This document shows, in pieces, positions 8,001 through 14,982 of a stretch of 26,246 nt of DNA. The notes beneath the pieces were generated by a model. It was not told where the DNA came from, searched no databases, and was given only the letters and a program-made list of their open reading frames with translations. Every line of letters begins with the position of its first letter. The stretch's first letter is position 1. The stretch spans positions 1 to 26,246 of IMG/VR virus record IMGVR_UViG_3300025093_000105. One strand, written 5' to 3'. The DNA comes from a virus. Position numbers and translations under genes: made by a program.

Positions 8001-9331
8001 CAAGGTGGAGGTATTCACCTGTAAAGATAAATGCTGATATTATTGATGTCTGGAGACAGTTTCAGTTCAATGACTTTCGAGATATGGATGGATCTTCAGG
8101 CGAGATTACATCTTCAGCAAAACTATTTGAGCAAATATATTCATTTCAAGAGTATGGATTTGCAAGGTTAAGAGCTTATGATAGAGCTCAAACTGTTGAT
8201 CCTGTGATAGGGACTCTTCAGCTTGGGGATGGTACTCAGTTGGATGGGTATGACTATATAAACCAAAAGCACGGTAATCAGCATCAGTGGTCGTTGCTTA
8301 CTACGGATAAGGCCATATATTGGTGTGATGTAAACTCTCTTGCTATATGTAGGTTTAGCCAGAATGGATTTGAGCCTATTAGCTTTAGCAAGAATCAACA
8401 TCAATCAGCCATAGCATTGCTAAAAAGATTGTACAAAAAAGATAATCCTGTAAACAACGAGGGTATAGCTGTTGGCTATGATCCGTTGAACACAAGGGTA
8501 GTTTGGAGTTTCAATCATGATGAGGAGTACCACTTTACTGGATCTGAGGGTTATGTTATCACAAAGAATAGGGTTGGTCAAGGGACAGAGATACTAATCA
8601 ATAACGGAGATCTTGTCACAATAAATGCTGATGTTAGTGGATTCTTCTTTCAGGGAGATAAGTATCTATTGGATTATTATGTTCATATAAAAGGGTCTGA
8701 CATGACTCTTAATATAGATGGCACTCTATACCCTATGGTAGCAGGAAGTTATTATCACGTTAGCTATAGTGATATAGATGGGTACAGTGTTGTTCTTGTT
8801 GACTCTAAAGAGCTTAACCTACCTTCTTATAATGGATTGATCTACAATGAATCTCAATCTCAATTTGAGACATGGATAGACTATGGGTTTTCTGTGGCTA
8901 TTAAAGCAGGCTCTTATATGTTGGAGAGAGCTGTTATTGGTGATAATGATTTGTATGCAGATGACCTTGGTTCAACACTTGATTTTTATGGAAACGACAG
9001 AAAGGCGATTCTTGATGTTATTGCTAATCCTTCTCCTATTCATCATAGTATATTTGATAATGCCCAAGTCTTCATAGACAGATATGGTTATCAATGTATG
9101 GTGGATATTGATTGTACTACAGAGGCTCAGTATCAGAATATTCCTATTAGTGGAGATAAGAGATATAGATATAAGGAGAATGTTGCTCGTTTTCCTGTTA
9201 GGGGTTATGATCAAAAGGATAGGGTTCGTGGTAAGGCATTGACTCTTAGAATGAAATTTAATAAATTGAATGAGTATATAGCTAAAATATCAGCTATTAC
9301 TATTAAATTTAGAGTATCTAACAGGATTTAA
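5075..9331 (+). CDS. Muzzle / phage stabilization protein, P22 gp10-like (1418 aa)
   Basis: A very long, beta-rich, acidic protein. The N-terminus has the pattern 'VNTFSKGMQVDLDKEF-P--SYRYSKNGSV' followed by repeated short strands with DG turns, as in the beta-propeller-like start of the stabilization/gp10 family. Many Asn, Asp, Ser and Gly residues and aromatic turns continue through the middle. The C-terminus closes with 'VRGKALTLRMKFNKLNEYIAKI' type strands. In crAss-like phages a protein of this size and position forms the muzzle, the distal part of the tail tube, and is assigned as P22 gp10-related stabilization protein. It carries no signal peptide or transmembrane helix. It starts one base after the stop of the adaptor gene and ends one base before the next start. 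Assignment rests on size, order and remembered motifs; a receptor-binding or tail-fibre role for the central region cannot be excluded. Confidence 0.75.
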   Translation: MERHVNTFSKGMQVDLDKEFAPKESYRYSKNGSVFFNIDGTVSWKFKNGNRFSVNIDPTDGTTGNFKPIGKAEFGNKAVIFQVDEASGDSEIGLLIIDTDGVSQYATLFNDSSDPESLDFTTQNQIEAILYYESDSIIRVYWGDGVKDDSNPFRTFTFKFTGTDKENVLDYSAVTDSVHGINATAEAEMGIIKYRERIDGSLPSGLYRYSYRLGLDEGYATPWMPLTDTLFITTDAKDSSNWNNYEMETAGITTDKGSQLEVVGVDQRFDYIEVLAVHIVSESNVDSAVIFAKKNIDSDIMEFDHVSQDGQDQVAPSSINNLLVVLDGARTLQTKKNNLYVGNIKEENVDYDIESILANVTVQPKFRDMRSDELTNSPIGPITNQTTKVASTIKTIYNGRNEEYGIEGDYVNYKGTQVFNLYKGFFRGETYRLGIKIFSKRMGRSFIYHLADMRMPEQYELTYEATRIQRDGNTVSVKGPNLTDPAYVTNDYQTRNNEAIVDGDSRPSTMSYLKIMGIEVNGLDFSSCSDDISGFEIVRCVRDELTIAQGLVQPTVLEAASGGNQEVGLIMPIHTQQWRDTATLGSPTSSTDVDNLELLNINMNAGRSHNVPSGGSVNTYLVNPHGVSSMIIPDLNVLEGASRINTLYSNDKIALVGGCMVSTNDTELQDEDTSTEGKKSSEVIAKMYVTANEFHRSTCSSPYPRFGETIEPTETAVVDYDQKLENFCDNNVDMKNAIAGNDFNGNYGLNEPDKDHEGMGLQNHLMIKHGDVDKRSNTGQSNVAPYFSSSDAAYGSNVPGCFIGNYRSDRSSFYGGLTSTALENSLFISVGQFVPVNNSSFPVPAGYVYDNVEVWGGDCFLDYVGVARVYGDMDSVEADENYALGHGVVFPLESKFCFSLRNAPSVDNPMYSDAGLRRWVNIDGTTSNFWERGVFIYENVSVFEEFNIQSSLLYQDNLQNTPGLLDVDDFNEKFPTRWRYSPVKINADIIDVWRQFQFNDFRDMDGSSGEITSSAKLFEQIYSFQEYGFARLRAYDRAQTVDPVIGTLQLGDGTQLDGYDYINQKHGNQHQWSLLTTDKAIYWCDVNSLAICRFSQNGFEPISFSKNQHQSAIALLKRLYKKDNPVNNEGIAVGYDPLNTRVVWSFNHDEEYHFTGSEGYVITKNRVGQGTEILINNGDLVTINADVSGFFFQGDKYLLDYYVHIKGSDMTLNIDGTLYPMVAGSYYHVSYSDIDGYSVVLVDSKELNLPSYNGLIYNESQSQFETWIDYGFSVAIKAGSYMLERAVIGDNDLYADDLGSTLDFYGNDRKAILDVIANPSPIHHSIFDNAQVFIDRYGYQCMVDIDCTTEAQYQNIPISGDKRYRYKENVARFPVRGYDQKDRVRGKALTLRMKFNKLNEYIAKISAITIKFRVSNRI

Positions 9332-9332
9332 T

Positions 9333-10298
9333 ATGGCTGTATTTGATGATAAAAAAGAACTTGTAAGACAAGCAGGTTATACTGCTCCATCCAAGGCTAC
9401 TGGCTTTAATAAGTTTGTTATGGCTATGGCCGGGTATGATGATCGTGGAAGAAAGAATACCTGGGGAAAGATAAACTCTTTCCTTGGTCCAATCCCTTTT
9501 AGTCAGGTTATAGGTAATTCTATAGCTAAAAGCGCAGCTGAGGGTACTGATGCTAGAGATGTTGTTGAAGCTCAAACTTCAGGTGATGTTGCGAATAGCT
9601 TGTCGAGATTGAAGTTTGCAGGTAATATTATCTCTACAATAATGACAGGTGGTGCAGCAGGTGGGCTTGGCGGTGTACTTAAAGGTGGAGCAGGAGGGTT
9701 ACTTAAAGGTGGAGCAGGAAAAGATCTCCTTGGGGGAATTGGAAAAGGAGGAATTAGTGGTGTTCAAACAAACCTTCCCGATGCTGTTACCAAAGCTCAA
9801 GGAATAGCTTCTAGTCTTGGTGGGATTGAAGGTAACAAGAGTCAACCGTTGGTGATGGACGAGATAGATGTATCAGGAATAAGTCTTCCTGGAGGAGAAA
9901 GAATGTTGGACACAGATAAGATAGAGGCTTACAATCGTGTTGTTAGAAGCGCAAAAAAATCTAACCCTGTTCATGGTGGAAACCTGTCTATAAACTCTTT
10001 CACTGGAGAGAGTATGGATAATGGCAATAGTTTGTTGAGGATTGCTCAGGGTTCAGTTTTAAATGAGAATCCTGTAAACAGGGATAATGCTCTTGATACG
10101 GCTAAATGGCAAAAGCACAAGTCAGCAAACAGAGAAAGTATAAAACACAACGCAAACCCAATGAACTGGATGAGTAGTGGTCTTATTGGTTCTGGTGTTG
10201 AAGCTGTTACTGCAGGTATAAATGCAAACAAGACGGGTGATGCAGCGTATAAAGATTTGTTGAGAAAACAACGTTTAGAAAATTTAAACTATTTGTAA
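9333..10298 (+). CDS. Gly-rich putative cargo / ejection protein (321 aa)
   Basis: I do not recognise the family. Residues 1-90 are mixed helical. Residues about 95-141 are hydrophobic and very Gly/Ala-rich ('FAGNIISTIMTGGAAGGLGG'), then contain a perfect 8-residue tandem unit start, LKGGAGGL-LKGGAGKD (116-131). A second weakly hydrophobic stretch lies near residues 278-297 ('GLIGSGVEAVTAGINANKTG'), and the C-terminus is basic and helical. Small proteins with a Gly-rich membrane-seeking segment beside large internal proteins are typical of podovirus ejection sets such as T7 gp14 or P22 gp7, so a role in crossing a membrane during DNA delivery is a reasonable inference. It lies 1 nt after the muzzle gene and 3 nt before the M23-domain gene, clearly in the same operon. 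A tail assembly factor is an alternative. Confidence 0.55.
   Translation: MAVFDDKKELVRQAGYTAPSKATGFNKFVMAMAGYDDRGRKNTWGKINSFLGPIPFSQVIGNSIAKSAAEGTDARDVVEAQTSGDVANSLSRLKFAGNIISTIMTGGAAGGLGGVLKGGAGGLLKGGAGKDLLGGIGKGGISGVQTNLPDAVTKAQGIASSLGGIEGNKSQPLVMDEIDVSGISLPGGERMLDTDKIEAYNRVVRSAKKSNPVHGGNLSINSFTGESMDNGNSLLRIAQGSVLNENPVNRDNALDTAKWQKHKSANRESIKHNANPMNWMSSGLIGSGVEAVTAGINANKTGDAAYKDLLRKQRLENLNYL
9676..9719 (+). repeat. Two exact 20-nt direct repeats, period 24 nt
   Basis: TACTTAAAGGTGGAGCAGGA occurs at 9676-9695 and again at 9700-9719. The 24-nt period keeps frame and produces the eight-residue tandem unit LKGGAG-x-x in the Gly-rich region of the 321-aa protein. Exact identity at the DNA level, including third codon positions, indicates a recent tandem duplication by slippage or unequal recombination. 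Confidence 0.95.
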
Positions 10299-10301
10299 GA
10301 T

Positions 10302-13127
10302 ATGGCGGTTAAGGATTTTGGTGTAGGACCTACGGTTATTTTAAAGGATGGTGATTCCCAGGTTCAGACAGGTACTGTCTATGATCCGGAGAAGGATGTT
10401 TATTATCAAGTTTCTACCAATAACTCAGGAGAGAGGACGTACAGAATGATCAGCCCTAATGGTGATGGAACCTTTAGTTTGACGAGAGATAAGAGTGGTA
10501 ACTTAGCTCAGCCAGTTAAGATGTCTAATAATAAGGGTGCGTTTGTTCTTGCTAACCCTGGGGGCAAGGGTGTTAATTATGAATTAACCCCTGGACAAAC
10601 AGCGTTAGAGTACAGGAATAGAACGACAACAGGAGAAGGTCCTCATGGTGGTGCTGATTGGTTAATGCCTTTGGGTGCTGATGTGTACAATATGGGTACA
10701 AGTAATGGTGAGGTTATCAAGTCTACTGATTCTCAGGTTGTTGTTAAGTACCAAGATCCTAACGGGAGATCCTATGTTATACAATATAATCACGTAGATC
10801 CAAACCTTAAGGTTGGTGATAAGGTGACTCCAAACACAAAGATCGGAGTTATTCAAGAGTACAAAGGTGGAAATCACCTCGACACTAAGGTGGCCTTCAT
10901 GAATGAAGGGGTGAACTATAGTGATGTTAATGGGGATAACTATAAGAGCTCGAACAACTTTTCAGGTTGGGAGGAATTGACTGAGGATGATTTTTTGACT
11001 GAAGAGAATCAAGCATACCTGAGAAATGGAGACTCTGTACTTATTAGGGATGACAATGATGTTAACAATGTCAAGATTATTGTTGGATCCAATACCACGG
11101 AAGGAAGGAATGGTAAGCCTGGTGTTTACTCACCATCACTAGATCCGAAATACCAAGACGATCCTGGTCGATATTATCAAGTAGGTCCAGAGGTTATTAC
11201 TGGTATTAGTGATCATTATGGTGTTTATGTTGGTGGTACTCAGAACAAAGATGGACACATACCAAATGATGGTCTGTATGAGTATCCGGAGGATTATAGT
11301 GTTGAGCATGACCCACTCTTTGAGATGTATGAAAGACAGTTTTATAACCTTCTTAAGAAGCATGGATTTGACGAGTACTCCAGAAAAGACTTGGATAATA
11401 GTCAGGGTAATATCAATTGGACTCCTGAGTTAAAAGAGAGCTATCAGAAATTAAATGCTGATCTTGTTAGACTGAAAGAGCAATTGAATCCTATTATGCA
11501 GGATTTGAAGAGTGATATTGAATCGTTGCCAGAAGATAACATTATTACAAGTAAAGATGAAGGAGCTCTTAGGGATGCTAAGATGAATCAGTATAGCCGT
11601 CTTGTTGGGAATGTTGTTGATTTACAAAAGAAATATTATGAAGACGTTCAAAAGTGGCAGATCGGCAGTGATATATTTAATGCTGAAACGACAATAAAGA
11701 ACTCTAATGCTGTTTTAAATAATTCTGGATCTTCTGAGAGAGCTAAGGTTAAGGCTTTGGAGCAGAAAAGAGCTGCTGAAGAGGAGATTCAGAAGAATAG
11801 AATAATGGAGCAGTTTAACTCAATGATGTTCGAGGCATACAAGGACCCGAGTTTTGTTAATACTCTCGCAATGTCTGGAGATGTTGGTGAAGCACTGAAT
11901 CATTGGTGGAATGAGTCGGGAAGATCTGTGCCTGAAGGTTTTGAAAGTTGGAATGAGTTTGGTGATTATGTAGCTGAAACAGGCATGCTTACTCCTATGC
12001 ATTATGTTTTCACTGAAATGAAAGGTACTCCATGGAATGCAAAAGCTATTCGCTCTATTCAAACTGGTGGTACAGGTGGTTCTGGAGGGGGTTCTACGGG
12101 GTCTTCTCAACGCAGGTCTGAGTCGGGGAATACTAGTGAGCCAATGGGTGAGGTTGAACTTTCTAAATTAGGAAAGAACAAAGTAAATCCAAGTGAAGAG
12201 CAAACAACGTGGGATAATACAGACCCTGAAAAAGTAGCTCAGGCTGATCAGCGAGATATTGATGCTGAGCTTGAGATGATTGACAACGCTATAGCTTTGA
12301 ATGAGAATTATGTCGACCCTGTTACCGAAGATCCTGGAGGTGTTTTTGATCCAGGGTACATAGGTGATGCAGCTCAAGCTATTACCGGTGCTGCGATGAT
12401 GGAAGATATTCCTGGATATGAGCCGAGTAGAATGTTTACAGATTCTATGGCTTTATCTGAGAGCATGAAGGATGTTGGTCTTACTGAGGCTGAGAAGGCT
12501 TATGCAATGGAGCTTGCTCAAGAAGGTTATGTCGGTGATGTAGAAAACATTAAGCGAATGTCAGGTGGATCTGCAGGTACCGCTTTAGCTAATCTTGGTG
12601 GTGCTGCTGATAGGTATGCTAGTGCAGGAGCTAGAGTTGCTGCTGAAGATAGGTTGGCTAGAAGACAAAATAGAGACCAATATTATAGAGCTGCACAACA
12701 AGCGGAGTCTGTTAATAGGCAGATTTATGAAGATGATCTTGACCAGGACATGATGAACATGGAGGCTGCTGCTCAGCTTATGAATGACGGTCTGTATAAC
12801 GCTAGAGAGAGAGCTCAGTTTAATAGAGCTTATGGTCCTAATTCTGCTTATGGTAGAAATCAGAGACTTCAAAATGATAGACAGCAACTTTTACTTGATG
12901 CTGATAGGAATGCTGCTGCAGCTCAAAGGATAAAGAATCTTGAGTTTTATAGAGAACGAAAGGGAGAGCTCTTGTCTCAGAAAAACCAAAAACCTGCTGT
13001 TGATCCTGTTGCGCTTAACGACATGGATCCTGTTGAGTTAGTTGGTCAGCTTATCAAGGATGACCAGGAAATACCTTTGCCACCAAATGTGAGTAACGAT
13101 TTAAAGTGGAGCATTAACGATTTTTAA
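10302..13127 (+). CDS. Putative cargo protein with N-terminal M23 (LytM-like) peptidoglycan hydrolase domain (941 aa)
   Basis: Residues about 98-200 match the M23 endopeptidase pattern. There is a G-P-H115-G-G-A-D119 zinc motif, a 'P-GADVYNMGTSNGEVI' strand pair, the Y162-N-H164 catalytic motif, then 'LKVGDKVTPNTKIGVIQ', and finally H192-L-D194 where the family has HxH. Such domains cut peptide cross-links in peptidoglycan; in a virion this would help the DNA pass the cell wall. The last zinc ligand being Asp, one base from His (GAC versus CAC), means activity is uncertain. After residue about 335 the protein is helical and coiled-coil-like (about 380-530). A Gly/Ser-rich hinge follows (about 587-612). 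The C-terminal third is Ala/Gln/Arg-rich and helical (about 690-910). This design fits a packaged ejection protein. It lies 3 nt after the previous stop. The exact crAss cargo assignment is inferred from order. Confidence 0.65.
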   Translation: MAVKDFGVGPTVILKDGDSQVQTGTVYDPEKDVYYQVSTNNSGERTYRMISPNGDGTFSLTRDKSGNLAQPVKMSNNKGAFVLANPGGKGVNYELTPGQTALEYRNRTTTGEGPHGGADWLMPLGADVYNMGTSNGEVIKSTDSQVVVKYQDPNGRSYVIQYNHVDPNLKVGDKVTPNTKIGVIQEYKGGNHLDTKVAFMNEGVNYSDVNGDNYKSSNNFSGWEELTEDDFLTEENQAYLRNGDSVLIRDDNDVNNVKIIVGSNTTEGRNGKPGVYSPSLDPKYQDDPGRYYQVGPEVITGISDHYGVYVGGTQNKDGHIPNDGLYEYPEDYSVEHDPLFEMYERQFYNLLKKHGFDEYSRKDLDNSQGNINWTPELKESYQKLNADLVRLKEQLNPIMQDLKSDIESLPEDNIITSKDEGALRDAKMNQYSRLVGNVVDLQKKYYEDVQKWQIGSDIFNAETTIKNSNAVLNNSGSSERAKVKALEQKRAAEEEIQKNRIMEQFNSMMFEAYKDPSFVNTLAMSGDVGEALNHWWNESGRSVPEGFESWNEFGDYVAETGMLTPMHYVFTEMKGTPWNAKAIRSIQTGGTGGSGGGSTGSSQRRSESGNTSEPMGEVELSKLGKNKVNPSEEQTTWDNTDPEKVAQADQRDIDAELEMIDNAIALNENYVDPVTEDPGGVFDPGYIGDAAQAITGAAMMEDIPGYEPSRMFTDSMALSESMKDVGLTEAEKAYAMELAQEGYVGDVENIKRMSGGSAGTALANLGGAADRYASAGARVAAEDRLARRQNRDQYYRAAQQAESVNRQIYEDDLDQDMMNMEAAAQLMNDGLYNARERAQFNRAYGPNSAYGRNQRLQNDRQQLLLDADRNAAAAQRIKNLEFYRERKGELLSQKNQKPAVDPVALNDMDPVELVGQLIKDDQEIPLPPNVSNDLKWSINDF

Positions 13128-13135
13128 TATCTTTG
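13128..13135 (+). promoter_or_regulatory. TAnnTTTG -7 promoter match just before the 598-aa gene
   Basis: TATCTTTG is an exact match to the Bacteroidetes -7 consensus TAnnTTTG. It starts one base after the stop of the 941-aa gene and ends 4 nt before the ATG at 13140. A start site 5-7 nt downstream would give an essentially leaderless transcript. No TTTG -33 box is found at 19-21 nt upstream, the nearest being TTTA at 13100-13103, so strength is doubtful. Confidence 0.4.
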
Positions 13136-13139
13136 ACGT

Positions 13140-14936
13140 ATGAGAGCAACTTGGGGATTATCAGGAGGATTACAAGGACGTGAGTCTTGGGCGCAAAAAA
13201 GAGAGGATGCGCGAATGAATGCGCGAATGGATGCTGAGAACACTCGGATACTTGAATCCATGAATGAGGAAAGGCTTCTTGCCGAGCAACAAACTCAGGA
13301 AAAATTAGACGAGCTTAACAATCTTCCTGCAGGTGCTCCCGATCAAAAAAGACTTCAAGAGCAGTATAAACAAGAAAAAGCAAACTTGATTTCATCCATG
13401 GCCAAGTATGGTGGTGATGTTAGAAAATGGATGCTCACAGAAGGTAATAGACAGCTTGGAGACTTCAAGAGAAACTTTGAGTCATCAGATGCTTACAGGG
13501 ATGCTCTAACTAACAAAGGATCTGTTGCAGCAATGACTGAGGCTATGGCTAAAGGTGCGTATATAAGACCTGTCACTGTTCGAGTAAAAGACGATGAGGG
13601 TAATATTGTCACAAAGAAAATGGCTGCTAGAGATGCGATGGATGCCTATCAGAAAGGAGAGATATTATCAATGGATGGTGTTAATGCTGAGGGTAAAATC
13701 AAGATTGATTGGAATGATCCTTGGTTTGTAAACAACGCTCTTCAGAGTGATGGCTCTATAAATAGGGTTACTGCTGATGACTTGATGGCATACATGAGAA
13801 CACGCTATCCAGAGGCTAGTCAAGAGCAGAGAATGGAGATAGCTAATGAGTATGCTAACTACGTTAACGAAGGTCTTAAGAAGGGTGAGGATAGAGGATT
13901 TATACCTCAACCGTCTGATAGAGAGAAGTGGGATACCGGTATTGCTAAATTCAATCTTGGTCAAGAAGCTAAGGAGGCTCAAATGAATACTCAGATTGGA
14001 AAGTACAATCAAGATCTTGGTAGGTACTCTTACTCTGAAGGAGGTAGTCAAAGGACAGGTACTAGAGGTGGTGGTAGAACTACTCAGCAAAAAGACCCTA
14101 TGACTCTTACTTCCAAGACAAAGAATGATATATACTCAACTTCTGTTACAAATGTTCTTGAGAACCCTCATTATGTTGGTGGTGATACTGGAAACATGAA
14201 TGGTTTGCCAAACTTCTTGCCACCTGCTGTTGCTAAAAAGGCTCTTGAGTTTGCAGGATTCCAACCTATGCAGTACGCTAAGGGTGATTACGACCCTGAT
14301 AATGGTACTCCTGACTATAAAGCTACAGACATCAAGGTTGTTCTTCCTTCCAAGGATGATAAAGGAAACAAGGTTGTTGGAGATAATCTTAATGACTATC
14401 AGACAGTTTCACTAAGAACCCTTCCGGTTACTGACTTTGGTGACTATACTTATTTTACTGATGAGAATGGTAGAAAGATGCTTTATAGAAAAGCATACAC
14501 TATAGATGATAGTACCGCAGGTGTTGGTGGTTTTGGTGGTCTTAATGGAGTGTTGGCAAACTCTTACTCGGAAGGACAGAAAGAAAAATCTGCCTACACG
14601 AATTATGTTTGGGTCCCAATGCCTGATCCTAATAGTCAAGTTACGATGGATGCTATGAGTCAAGAGCTTCCTTATACTCTTGGTGGTTCTACAAACGCAA
14701 GAAGAGGTAGGGATATGCGTCAGATTAACGATGAATTGAATCAGTCGGCTAAAGCTTATTATAATGATTGGATTCAGGTTCAGAACAATGGTAATCCACC
14801 TCAGACTGAACAAGAGATGAATAGCGCGTATCAATACGTTCAGTCACAGATGAATAAGCATGTGACAGCTTCTGGCTATGATGCTTCCACTGTGAATATG
14901 AATGAGATATTAAATACTGTTATAGAGAACCAGTAG
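13140..14936 (+). CDS. Putative cargo protein (598 aa), charged and helical
   Basis: No enzyme motif is visible. Residues about 12-95 are strongly charged and helical with coiled-coil character ('QKREDARMNARMDAENTRIL'). A helical middle runs through residues 95-290 and includes a 'YPEASQEQRMEIANEYANYV' helix. A short Gly/Arg-rich hinge sits near residues 298-318. A mixed, more beta-rich domain (about 325-500) and a helical tail follow. Length, composition and position between the M23-domain protein and the polymerase polyprotein match the large internal cargo proteins of crAss-like virions, which are packaged with the genome and leave with it. There is no signal peptide. A TAnnTTTG motif precedes the start, so it may have its own promoter in addition to read-through. 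The stop is TAG. Function beyond 'internal virion protein' is inferred from context only. Confidence 0.55.
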   Translation: MRATWGLSGGLQGRESWAQKREDARMNARMDAENTRILESMNEERLLAEQQTQEKLDELNNLPAGAPDQKRLQEQYKQEKANLISSMAKYGGDVRKWMLTEGNRQLGDFKRNFESSDAYRDALTNKGSVAAMTEAMAKGAYIRPVTVRVKDDEGNIVTKKMAARDAMDAYQKGEILSMDGVNAEGKIKIDWNDPWFVNNALQSDGSINRVTADDLMAYMRTRYPEASQEQRMEIANEYANYVNEGLKKGEDRGFIPQPSDREKWDTGIAKFNLGQEAKEAQMNTQIGKYNQDLGRYSYSEGGSQRTGTRGGGRTTQQKDPMTLTSKTKNDIYSTSVTNVLENPHYVGGDTGNMNGLPNFLPPAVAKKALEFAGFQPMQYAKGDYDPDNGTPDYKATDIKVVLPSKDDKGNKVVGDNLNDYQTVSLRTLPVTDFGDYTYFTDENGRKMLYRKAYTIDDSTAGVGGFGGLNGVLANSYSEGQKEKSAYTNYVWVPMPDPNSQVTMDAMSQELPYTLGGSTNARRGRDMRQINDELNQSAKAYYNDWIQVQNNGNPPQTEQEMNSAYQYVQSQMNKHVTASGYDASTVNMNEILNTVIENQ

Positions 14937-14940
14937 AAAG

Positions 14941-14948
14941 TAATTTTG
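14941..14948 (+). promoter_or_regulatory. TAnnTTTG -7 promoter match before the RNA polymerase gene
   Basis: TAATTTTG matches the Bacteroidetes -7 consensus exactly and lies in the 46-nt gap before the polymerase gene, 35 nt from its ATG. Transcription starting about 7 nt downstream would place the whole 27-nt inverted repeat in the 5' leader. Upstream there is only a weak -33 candidate (CTGTT near 14918-14922). A late promoter dedicated to the polymerase gene is plausible but not shown. Confidence 0.45.
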
Positions 14949-14954
14949 TAATTT

Positions 14955-14981
14955 GTATATTTACATTATAAGTAAATATAC
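14955..14981. repeat. Perfect 10-bp inverted repeat abutting the polymerase start codon
   Basis: GTATATTTAC (14955-14964), a 7-nt spacer ATTATAA, and GTAAATATAC (14972-14981) are exact reverse complements. One base separates the second arm from the ATG at 14983. As DNA it could be an operator downstream of the TAATTTTG element. As RNA it would be an AT-rich hairpin that occludes the region where ribosomes bind. It has no T-tract and only two G-C pairs per stem, so it is not a terminator. Confidence 0.9.
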
Positions 14982-14982
14982 T

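Noticed and set aside
12057-12135. Gly/Ser-rich stretch in the 941-aa protein as a repeat element or insertion
   Set aside because: The codons vary and there is no exact DNA repeat; it is best read as a flexible protein hinge.
13668-14834. Two 140-residue minus-strand open frames (13668-14090 and 14412-14834)
   Set aside because: They lie wholly inside the 598-aa gene on the opposite strand, are rich in Ser, Ile and Leu as typical of reverse frames of this codon usage, and have no start context or family resemblance.
14953-14982. TTG start extending the polymerase polyprotein by ten residues
   Set aside because: The extension would be encoded by the inverted repeat and an AT-rich leader just after a promoter-like element; the ATG at 14983 is a better start and gives a normal Met-Asp-Asn N-terminus.
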